Assembly: GCA_016841825.1 (NCBI GenBank)
Contig: JAENYK010000004.1
Location: 62,001 to 126,000, forward strand
Reading direction: 5' to 3'
From: Halothermothrix sp.
GTDB lineage: Bacteria > Bacillota > Halanaerobiia > DY22613
Length of the DNA: 64,000 nucleotides
The translations under genes were made by a program, and so were the position numbers. A model generated the notes under the pieces. The model had not been told where the DNA came from, did not search any database, and saw only the letters and a program-made list of their open reading frames with translations. Positions 18,317 to 25,645 of the stretch are shown here, in pieces; the first letter of the stretch is position 1; each line of letters opens with the position of its first letter.

Positions 18317-19387
18317 TTATAACAGCTGTATCCCTACCCGTTGGCAAGCAGTAACCATCTCAGCAGGCCAGATAGCTGCCTGAACCTCACCAATATGGGC
18401 TTTTCGCAGAAAGAACATACAAATCCTGGATTGACCAATTCCTCCACCGATAGTATAGGGTAACTGCTGATCCAGCAAAAGTCGATGAAACTCAAGCTGC
18501 TTCCGTTCTTCACAACCTGCTATCTGCAGTTGTTTTTGCAATGCATCTTCATCTACCCGAATTCCCATAGAGGAGAGTTCAAAGGCACTCTGCAGTACTG
18601 GACTCCAGAAAATGATATCTCCATTAAGTGTCCAATCATCATAATCCGGTGAACGTCCATCATGGCTGATTCCCGACTCTAAAGCCCCACCAATCTGCAT
18701 CAAAAACACTGCTTTCAACTCTCTGGTGATAGCATCTTCCCTTTCTTTGGGTGTCAATTGTGGATACCGATCTTCCAACTCCTGAGTAGTGATAAATTGA
18801 ATCTCTTCTGGAAGAGTTGGTTCTAATCCATAGAGATCGAAAACTAGCTTTTCAGCTGCCTTAAAAACCTGATAGATCTCTTGTACAATAGCTTTAAGAT
18901 ATTCACAGGTTCTCTCCTTTTTCTCAATAACCTTCTCCCAATCCCATTGGTCAACATAGATCGAATGCAGATTGTCCAACTCCTCATCCCGCCTAATAGC
19001 ATTCATATCTGTATATAAACCTTCACCAGTACTAAAGTCATATTTAGATAAAGCCAACCTTTTCCATTTGGCCAGAGAATGGACTATCTCTACCTGTTCG
19101 CCACCTATACCTTTTACATCAAAACTTATCGGTCTTTCAATTCCATTCAGGTTATCATTTACCCCTGTCTGAGATGAAACAAAAAGTGGTGCAGACACTC
19201 TGGTAAGGTTTAGAACCTCTGCCAGCTTCTTCTCAAAAAAATCTTTGACCTTTTTAATCGCAATCTCTGTCTCCCGGATACTCAAAGCTGGCTGATACCC
19301 TGATGGAATCGTTAATTTATCTAGTTTTACTTCTTCACTACCAACCTCTACTCCACTATCCATACTTTTGTCTGTTAATGTTTTCAT
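18317..19387 (-). CDS. asnA: Aspartate--ammonia ligase (asparagine synthetase A)
   Basis: Cytosolic enzyme making asparagine from aspartate, ammonia and ATP (AMP-forming), related to class II aminoacyl-tRNA synthetases. Family stretches seen include [51 protein letters not shown] and the C-terminal [18 protein letters not shown] (motif 3 region). It has 356 residues, slightly longer than the 330 usual because of a polar N-terminal tail of about 25. AAAGGAGG precedes the ATG. Expression is controlled by an asparagine-specific T-box, fitting its role in replenishing Asn. Confidence 0.95.
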   Translation of the reverse strand: MKTLTDKSMDSGVEVGSEEVKLDKLTIPSGYQPALSIRETEIAIKKVKDFFEKKLAEVLNLTRVSAPLFVSSQTGVNDNLNGIERPISFDVKGIGGEQVEIVHSLAKWKRLALSKYDFSTGEGLYTDMNAIRRDEELDNLHSIYVDQWDWEKVIEKKERTCEYLKAIVQEIYQVFKAAEKLVFDLYGLEPTLPEEIQFITTQELEDRYPQLTPKEREDAITRELKAVFLMQIGGALESGISHDGRSPDYDDWTLNGDIIFWSPVLQSAFELSSMGIRVDEDALQKQLQIAGCEERKQLEFHRLLLDQQLPYTIGGGIGQSRICMFFLRKAHIGEVQAAIWPAEMVTACQRVGIQLL

Positions 19388-19465
19388 CAGATTATTCCTC
19401 CTTTGAAGTTTAGATCTTCTGGACTACTCTTTGTTTATCCATGGCCATGTTAACAAAGAAAATAA

Positions 19466-19750
19466 AAAAGCCTTCCATCCCGATCTTTTAGATCTGGGAC
19501 GAAAGGCTTTGCTTCCGCGGTACCACCCAAGTTAGCATTAATCTGCTCTGCTCATAAGTACGGAATGACTGTCCTAATGGAATTCATTCGATACTCTTCA
19601 GAGGTAACGGTCTGACCCCGTCTAAATCTACTCTCCCATTTAGGGTTTTCGGTTAGCAACTCAGAGATGTTCTTCAAAATAGGCTTCCATACTGGTCTCT
19701 CACCCTCACCAGCTCGCTAATATTTCATCCTAAATCTACTCTTCTCGTCA
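19466..19750 (-). promoter_or_regulatory. T-box leader of asnA (Asn specifier AAC)
   Basis: The T-box core GGGTGGTACCGCGGAAGC lies at 19511-19528 (minus strand). The terminator AAAGCCTTTCGTCCC...GGGATGGAAGGCTTTTT (19466-19510) ends in a T-run. The specifier loop GAAGAACATC holds the asparagine codon AAC at 19669-19671. Stem I starts near the GAGAAGAGTAGATTTAGG segment around 19730-19748. Confidence 0.95.
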
Positions 19751-19790
19751 TCGTTTTTGCATAATCATTCAGGTAAATATTATTTTTATT

Positions 19791-19819
19791 ATTATATAGC
19801 AAGTGATGCTCCCTGTCAA
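19791..19819 (-). promoter_or_regulatory. Consensus sigma-A promoter of the asnA T-box leader
   Basis: TTGACA (19814-19819), 17-base spacer, TATAAT (19791-19796) on the minus strand, directly upstream of the T-box leader. Confidence 0.85.
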
Positions 19820-19911
19820 TAGGTAGTTAGTACATATTACTAAATTTTTTTCGATCTGGCCCAAAAGATAGCCCGTTTACTCTGAGGAGTATACAATCTG
19901 CCTTATTTAAA

Positions 19912-19937
19912 AAGACCAGAGATCACTCCCTGGCCTT
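19912..19937 (-). terminator. Terminator of the Bce-type ABC genes
   Basis: AAGGCCAG / CTGGTCTT stem (one G-T pair) followed by TTT on the minus strand, 12 bases past the permease stop. Confidence 0.75.
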
Positions 19938-19948
19938 CTTTTGATCTT

Positions 19949-21880
19949 TCACACAGACGAATTCACAATCCTGGTGTACGAGTTTACTGTCAGATAATAA
20001 TAAACACCATAGATCAGTGAATAAACTGCAACTGTTACAGTTACCGGAACCAGCAGATTAGTATCCAAAAGCTTATTCAACATCGAAAGTGCCACCAGAC
20101 TATGAACAACTCCTACCCCCAGAGGAAGAGCAAAGACGAAGAATAATTGTCTGGAGATTGTGACCCTGACCTCCCGCCTGTTAATACCGATATTTTTCAG
20201 GATTCGATATCTGCTTACATCATCACTGGCTTCTGAAAGTTGCTTAAAAAAGATAATACTCCCTGTAGATAATAGGAAGACCAGACCCAAAAAAGTACCG
20301 ATAAAGATTACTAATCCATTGGCTATTAAGCCATCACTGCGTTCTAAATAATAAGAAGAGAATCCTAAGCTCTCATACGTTCCACCCTCACGCAGTTCGG
20401 TAACTAACCCTTCCAGTTCTTTAGACAATCCCTCACTCCTTTTCTCATCTTTGACAACAACGGCTTTCATTTTGATAACCTCTCCCCCGGTTACCTCTGC
20501 AAATAGCTCGTCACTTATCACGATAATGTTAAACAGCATATAGCTATTCACCAACGGTCTGGTTCGATAATCAACAAATGTCAGACTCTTTGATTCTCCG
20601 GGTAGAGAAAGATCTACAGTTTTACCAATATAGCTTTCATCTAAAGCTGCCGAAAAGAATTCGTCAACAATCATCGCCTCATCTGAACCAGTCAAAGTAA
20701 CAGGCTCCATCTCTTTGGTAACAGCTACCAGCTGATTATATTTGCTCTGAGAGATCAGATTTACATAGGTTTCTCTATCTGCCTTAAAGCCGGACTTAAC
20801 AGAAAATCGACCTTTGGTCTGAATAAAATCAATCTCCAGAGAATCGGTTATTTCGTTCTCCGGGTGTCTAGCAAAAATCTCTTCCATCCGCTGATCTACA
20901 CTTTTATCCGGAACTCTATAAACATAAGAGAAGGGATGCTGACTATCAAATTTGGTCTGAAAATCATAATAAAAACTGAAACAAATCCCCATAGCAGTAA
21001 TTGTAGTTGCCGAGAGAACAGCAATTGTCGCCAAAGTTCGGGCATGTCGTTTGATCCGATACAACAGATGTGAAGTTCCAATCATGTTAACCCCAGAATA
21101 GTAGCGTTTTTTATTCTTTCTGGACATTTTAATTAGATATATAGTAACAGAGGAGAAAAGAAAATAGGTCCCCACTACAACCGTAATCAGAGTATATAAT
21201 AAAGAGTGCAGAGAATATATTTTAGCTGTTACATAATAAAAATAACCGCTACCGATCAGTAAAACCCCCAAAATAGCCGAAATTATTGATGCCCTGGGCT
21301 CTTTTTCTCCCTGCTGATCAGCTTGAAATAAATCGATCAATTTATATCGATAAATGATCATATATCCATGAATTGAAGTGATCACAAAGAGTATTGCAAA
21401 GGTAATCACTGTATCCAAAATTGCCCGCGGGATAAGAACAAATTTAACGTTGACAGTAAAGCCCATTAATTTCAATAGTAACATAACAGATAATTTTGAA
21501 AAGATGTTTCCCAGTAAGATACCAATGATCAAAGCACACAATCCCATCAAAAGATTCTCGTAAAATAACATAGCCCCGATCTGTCTCTTTTTCACACCCA
21601 TCAAAGAGTATAATCCTACCTCCTTCTTACGTTTACGGGTAAAAAAAGAATTAGAATACCAGATAAAGATAGCAGCAAAAAGTGCAATTACTGTCGAAGC
21701 CATCGTAAAACCTATTTTAATCTCTTCTTTCACATTAGCTAAATTTAAGACCTGTTGATTATATTTGAGTGAAGTAAACATATAATAAATCATTATACTA
21801 AAGACCATTGAGACCAGATAGAGAAAATAACTATAAAAGTTTCGCTTGACATTCTTCCAGGCGACACTAAATAAGGTCAT
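19949..21880 (-). CDS. BceB-type ABC transporter permease (antimicrobial-peptide sensing/resistance)
   Basis: Large FtsX-domain membrane protein of 643 residues with about ten membrane segments. TM1 is in YSYFLYLVSMVFSIMIYYM, then comes the FtsX motif RKRKKEVGLYSLMGVKKRQIG, then a long extracytoplasmic domain of some 200 residues (about 315-520) between TM7 and TM8. The last is the hallmark of BceB permeases that bind and sense cell-wall-active peptides. The second FtsX motif is RYRILKNIGINRREVR. GGGGGGTGAG precedes the ATG at 21880, which overlaps the ATPase gene by 14 bp; a longer in-frame extension lies entirely in that gene. It works with the adjacent ATPase and probably forms a sensory complex with the upstream BceS-like kinase. 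Confidence 0.9.
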   Translation of the reverse strand: MTLFSVAWKNVKRNFYSYFLYLVSMVFSIMIYYMFTSLKYNQQVLNLANVKEEIKIGFTMASTVIALFAAIFIWYSNSFFTRKRKKEVGLYSLMGVKKRQIGAMLFYENLLMGLCALIIGILLGNIFSKLSVMLLLKLMGFTVNVKFVLIPRAILDTVITFAILFVITSIHGYMIIYRYKLIDLFQADQQGEKEPRASIISAILGVLLIGSGYFYYVTAKIYSLHSLLYTLITVVVGTYFLFSSVTIYLIKMSRKNKKRYYSGVNMIGTSHLLYRIKRHARTLATIAVLSATTITAMGICFSFYYDFQTKFDSQHPFSYVYRVPDKSVDQRMEEIFARHPENEITDSLEIDFIQTKGRFSVKSGFKADRETYVNLISQSKYNQLVAVTKEMEPVTLTGSDEAMIVDEFFSAALDESYIGKTVDLSLPGESKSLTFVDYRTRPLVNSYMLFNIIVISDELFAEVTGGEVIKMKAVVVKDEKRSEGLSKELEGLVTELREGGTYESLGFSSYYLERSDGLIANGLVIFIGTFLGLVFLLSTGSIIFFKQLSEASDDVSRYRILKNIGINRREVRVTISRQLFFVFALPLGVGVVHSLVALSMLNKLLDTNLLVPVTVTVAVYSLIYGVYYYLTVNSYTRIVNSSV

Positions 21881-22631
21881 TTCTCTCACCCCCCATGGTA
21901 GCCAGGACATCCATGATCTTCTGGAAGAATTCTTTACGATTCCCCCCTCTGACCAGCTCAGTAAATAATCTTCCATCTTTAATAAAGATTATCCGTTTAC
22001 AATAACTGGCTGCAAAAGGATCATGGGTAACCATCATAATCGTCGCCTTGTCCTTCTCGTTAAGATCACTTAAACACTGCAGTAGTTCGGAAGATGATTT
22101 GGAATCCAGTGCACCTGTAGGCTCATCTGCCAGAATAAGTTTAGGCTTGTGAATAATAGCTCTACCAGCCGCTGCCCGCTGTTTTTGCCCTCCAGATACT
22201 TCGTAAGGATATTTATTCAACATCTCCAATATTCCCAGATTGACAGCTATCTGTTTGACTCTATTCTCAATCTCAGTATGCGACACCCTGGCCAATGCTA
22301 AAGGTAAAATAATATTCTCTTTAATAGTCAATGTATCTAAAAGATTAAAATCTTGAAATAAAAATCCCAGTTTATCCCTGCGAAAAGCAGACAACTTGTT
22401 ATCTTTCATCTTGACCACATCATCACCATCAATAATAACTGTGCCAGCTGTCGGTTTGTCAATTGTTGAGATCACATTTAAAAGTGTCGTTTTTCCAGCT
22501 CCAGATGGACCCATAATTCCCACAAACTCTCCCTCTTTGATTTCAAAACTAATATCTTCAAGAGCCAGATAATTATTACCTCTCGATCCATATACTTTCT
22601 TTACATTTTTCGTTGTTAAAACCACACTCAT
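21867..22631 (-). CDS. BceA-type ABC transporter ATPase
   Basis: ATP-binding subunit of 254 residues, MacB/BceA subfamily. Walker A GPSGAGKTT (about 39-47), Q-loop LFQDFNLLDTLT, signature VSGGQKQRAAAGRA, Walker B LILADEPTGALD and the H-loop VTHDPFAASYC are intact. AAAAGGAGG supports the ATG at 22631. It is transcribed with the permease and lies downstream of the kinase gene, separated by a hairpin and a probable own promoter (see 22670-22714). Confidence 0.92.
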   Translation of the reverse strand: MSVVLTTKNVKKVYGSRGNNYLALEDISFEIKEGEFVGIMGPSGAGKTTLLNVISTIDKPTAGTVIIDGDDVVKMKDNKLSAFRRDKLGFLFQDFNLLDTLTIKENIILPLALARVSHTEIENRVKQIAVNLGILEMLNKYPYEVSGGQKQRAAAGRAIIHKPKLILADEPTGALDSKSSSELLQCLSDLNEKDKATIMMVTHDPFAASYCKRIIFIKDGRLFTELVRGGNRKEFFQKIMDVLATMGGERNDLI

Positions 22632-22669
22632 TGCTCTACCTCCTTTTAATTTCAGCAATTAATTTAAAT

Positions 22670-22714
22670 AAGGTTGAAAACTCTTGATCTCCAGGAGCTT
22701 TCAACCTTATTATA
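22670..22714 (-). promoter_or_regulatory. Hairpin and -10 element between bceS-like and bceA-like genes
   Basis: A 14-bp stem (22670-22708) could terminate the regulator/kinase transcript. Immediately upstream on the minus strand is TATAAT (22709-22714) without a recognisable -35 at 17 bases. That pattern fits an activator-dependent promoter for the ABC genes, as in other Bce modules. Activation by the linked regulator is inference. Confidence 0.5.
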
Positions 22715-22774
22715 CAGACAAATTACGAAGATAACCATTTGATTAGCTAACAAAATCCGTTTCAAACCTTACAT

Positions 22775-23803
22775 TTATGTCACATTCATGTAATCGTTCA
22801 ATTTAGGGAAGTGAATAATTACTTTAGTGTACTCACCAAAGACAGATTCAATGCTAATATCATGTTTTAACTTTTGCGCAAGCATCCTGGCCAGATATAA
22901 ACCCAAACCTGTTGATTTGTAATCCTCTCTCCCAGTATACCCTGTAAACCCCTTATCAAACACCCGGGCCAGATCCTCAAATTTAATCCCTATCCCATTA
23001 TCTTCAATGATTAACTGTTTTTCATTGGTCTCCAGTTTAGTGTACACCTTAATTCTACCAGCGTAAGCAGTGTACTTCAACGAATTAATCAAGATCTGAT
23101 CAATTATAAACAGTAACCATTTTCTATCAGTTAGCACATTTAAGTCGAGATCTTCTAAATCTAAACCAATCTTTTTATGAACAAAAGTTTTGGCATTCTT
23201 TTTAACAGCTGTTTTGACCACCTGTTCTAGACAGACTTCACTGATAAAGTAATCTTTGTGAAAAGCGTCAATCCTGGCGTAATATAGTGCCCTTTCTACA
23301 TGGACCTCGATCTTATCTAACTCTTCTTCCAGACTTTCTAAAATATTAACCATCGGCTTTCCAGTATTATTTTCAATAACCAGTCTGGATGCTGCGATAG
23401 GTGTCTTGATCTCATGCACCCATGATGTCACAAAATCTAGATTATCCCGCTTATCCTGATACAATCCCTCCAATTGCTGATTTTGTCCATCCCAGATTTT
23501 TTCTAACAGCCGAAGATACAATTTCTGTTCACAATTATTCGGCTGGGGCAAACTATAGATTTGATCTTTCTCTATCTCATCTGCTATATACTCGATAGTC
23601 TGGTAAAAGCGCCTATGTATCAGGTATTCTCCAACCAGATAAATCAACAACAAAACCAGAGATATAAAGTTTAGATAAATAAGATTCTGGACATCAATCC
23701 GTCTAGTAGGATCTAAATAGAGTATTAACGAGATCAAGCTCATCAGAACCAGATAAAACAAGAACATATATTTTTTATCGCGGATAAATTCACTGAATTT
23801 CAT
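22775..23803 (-). CDS. BceS-type intramembrane-sensing histidine kinase
   Basis: Short sensor kinase of 342 residues with two N-terminal membrane helices (about 13-30 and 41-60) and almost no extracytoplasmic loop, typical of kinases that sense through a BceB permease. HisKA holds H130 in SWVHEIKTPIAAS; the ATPase domain has NSLKYT, EDNGIGI and STGLGLYLAR. It overlaps the regulator gene by 4 bp (ATGA), so the two are translationally coupled. Confidence 0.92.
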   Translation of the reverse strand: MKFSEFIRDKKYMFLFYLVLMSLISLILYLDPTRRIDVQNLIYLNFISLVLLLIYLVGEYLIHRRFYQTIEYIADEIEKDQIYSLPQPNNCEQKLYLRLLEKIWDGQNQQLEGLYQDKRDNLDFVTSWVHEIKTPIAASRLVIENNTGKPMVNILESLEEELDKIEVHVERALYYARIDAFHKDYFISEVCLEQVVKTAVKKNAKTFVHKKIGLDLEDLDLNVLTDRKWLLFIIDQILINSLKYTAYAGRIKVYTKLETNEKQLIIEDNGIGIKFEDLARVFDKGFTGYTGREDYKSTGLGLYLARMLAQKLKHDISIESVFGEYTKVIIHFPKLNDYMNVT

Positions 23804-24474
23804 TGGATAATATACCCCTGTCCCCGTTTGGTTTTAATCAAATCATCCAGACCACTATCAGCCAATTTTTTGCGTAAACGGTTGATATTAACTGTTAGTG
23901 TATTATCATCAACAAAACTTTCATCTTTCCACAGGTTTTCCATAAGCTTATCCCGACTAACTATCTGACCACAGTGTCTCATAAGAATATGCAATATTTT
24001 AAATTCATTCCTCGATAAATATATCTTCCCATCCTGATAGATTAATTCATTATCTTTCAAATTCAAAATAACACCTTGATGTTCAATAATATCCATATCA
24101 ATAGTGACATAAGAATACACCCGCCGAATCAACGCATTAATCTTGGCCATCAATACCTCTAAAGAGAAAGGTTTTTGAATAAAATCATCACCTCCAAGAT
24201 TAATTGCCATAATCAGATCCATATTAGTATTCCGTGATGAGATAAAGAGAATAGGTACTTTAGACACTTCTCTAATCTTACCACACCAATAAAAACCATC
24301 AAAGGTGGGAAGATTGATGTCTAACAAGACCAGATGAGGCTGATATTCCATAAAACTCTGAAATACCTGAGTAAAATCATCAACAACCAGTCCAGTATAG
24401 CCCCATTTTTCTAAATTTTCCAGGATAATCTCTCTAATCTTCACATCATCTTCAACAACCAAAATCTTAAACAT
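23800..24474 (-). CDS. BceR-type OmpR-family response regulator
   Basis: Response regulator of 224 residues: receiver with phosphoacceptor D52 in LVLLDINLPTFDG and K in FIQKPFS, then a winged-helix DNA-binding domain with VDDNTLTVNINRLRKKL. The start at 24474 begins the receiver fold (MFKILVVEDD) behind a modest GGGGA site; a longer frame to 24513 adds residues not expected in the family. First gene of the Bce module; the likely target is the promoter before the ABC genes. Confidence 0.92.
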   Translation of the reverse strand: MFKILVVEDDVKIREIILENLEKWGYTGLVVDDFTQVFQSFMEYQPHLVLLDINLPTFDGFYWCGKIREVSKVPILFISSRNTNMDLIMAINLGGDDFIQKPFSLEVLMAKINALIRRVYSYVTIDMDIIEHQGVILNLKDNELIYQDGKIYLSRNEFKILHILMRHCGQIVSRDKLMENLWKDESFVDDNTLTVNINRLRKKLADSGLDDLIKTKRGQGYIIQ

Positions 24475-24683
24475 GAAAATTCCCCATTTCTGTCCGATTT
24501 TTCGTTCAACCATAAGGAAATTAACTATAATAAGTATACTTCATCAACCAAAAACTAGTCAAGCTCCCCTGATGAGCATTGACCAAAGTTTTTCTTTGAG
24601 AAAGTTAATTTTTTATTGCAAAATAACCCCCAACCTTTTCAGATCAGGGGTTACATGTGTTATTTGTGATATTAATACTAACG

Positions 24684-25613
24684 TTATTTTGCCACATGAT
24701 ATTCAAAGATTGTAGAAATAATTTCTTCCACCACAAATCCATATCGTAGATATAGTCCATATGCCCGTTCATTAGAGCCAATGACGATTAATTTTAAATC
24801 ATCAATCTCCTCAACACTCAATTGTTCTATGCAGTGATCTAAGACCATACGGGCCAGACCTTTTCCCTGAAAATCGGGATGTACCCCTAACCCTTCAATC
24901 CACCCTATCTTACGTGATGCTTCCTCTCTAACCTCTAATTCATACATCGCTGCAGGCTGGCCCTGATAATAACAAATACCTACCAGAGGATCATCTTTTC
25001 TCTCCGTCAGAAAATTATCCATCTCCTCTTCAGTCATCTGCCCACCATTAGGTGAGTTACAGAATGCACGATTATGAATCTCCAAAAAGTCATCCCGATT
25101 GGTTAAAGATAATGGAACAAAACTTATCTCATCTCTTTGCTGAGCTTGAAATGTTCCTAAGTCATTGACATATCTCATCCTAATCGCCTGATCACATAAA
25201 CTAAACCCACATTGTTGAACCACAGATACTAGATAAGAATTTGCAGCCCGCACACCCATTCTGATAGTCTCGGGACAGTATTGACTGCAGACCTCTATGC
25301 CGTAAGTTAATAAATTCTCAAAACTATCAAGATTAGACTCAGAACTATAAAGGGCTGTAATATAAGCATGATCTGTTTGCTTGACATCTTTAGTAATACA
25401 GGCCAGTGTCGCCACTACTTCTCCGCCTACCCAACTTGAAAAATACTCATTCCCATGGGCAAACACAGGGGCAGTATAGTTTTCAATAAATTCTTCATAG
25501 TTGTCAAAAAAAGGATTTTTGTCAGACAATTCAGTAACGAATTCGTAAATCTGTCGTCTTTCTTGATCATTCAATTGACAAAATGTCTTAATCAGCTTCT
25601 CCTTTTTGACCAT
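24684..25613 (-). CDS. GNAT family N-acetyltransferase (two-domain)
   Basis: A 309-residue protein whose C-terminal half carries the acetyl-CoA-binding GNAT core (GLGVHPDFQGKGLARMVL, with the Q/G-x-x-G loop). The N-terminal half looks like a degenerate second GNAT domain (CITKDVKQTDHAYITALY...). GNATs transfer acetyl groups to amines of small molecules or proteins; the substrate is unknown. AGGAGA precedes the ATG. It follows the HTH-peptidase fusion gene in the same direction with a 32-base gap and may share its transcript. Confidence 0.8.
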   Translation of the reverse strand: MVKKEKLIKTFCQLNDQERRQIYEFVTELSDKNPFFDNYEEFIENYTAPVFAHGNEYFSSWVGGEVVATLACITKDVKQTDHAYITALYSSESNLDSFENLLTYGIEVCSQYCPETIRMGVRAANSYLVSVVQQCGFSLCDQAIRMRYVNDLGTFQAQQRDEISFVPLSLTNRDDFLEIHNRAFCNSPNGGQMTEEEMDNFLTERKDDPLVGICYYQGQPAAMYELEVREEASRKIGWIEGLGVHPDFQGKGLARMVLDHCIEQLSVEEIDDLKLIVIGSNERAYGLYLRYGFVVEEIISTIFEYHVAK

Positions 25614-25645
25614 CAAGTATATCTCCTCTCATCATATCAAATCCC

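Noticed and set aside
21880-21976. 32-residue N-terminal extension of the BceB-like permease
   Set aside because: Lies inside the ATPase gene; the start at 21880 has GGGGGGTGAG and begins the normal MTLFSVAWKN.
24630-24665. Terminator after the GNAT gene (AACCCC...GGGGTT)
   Set aside because: Only about 6 bp of stem with a large loop; too weak to list.
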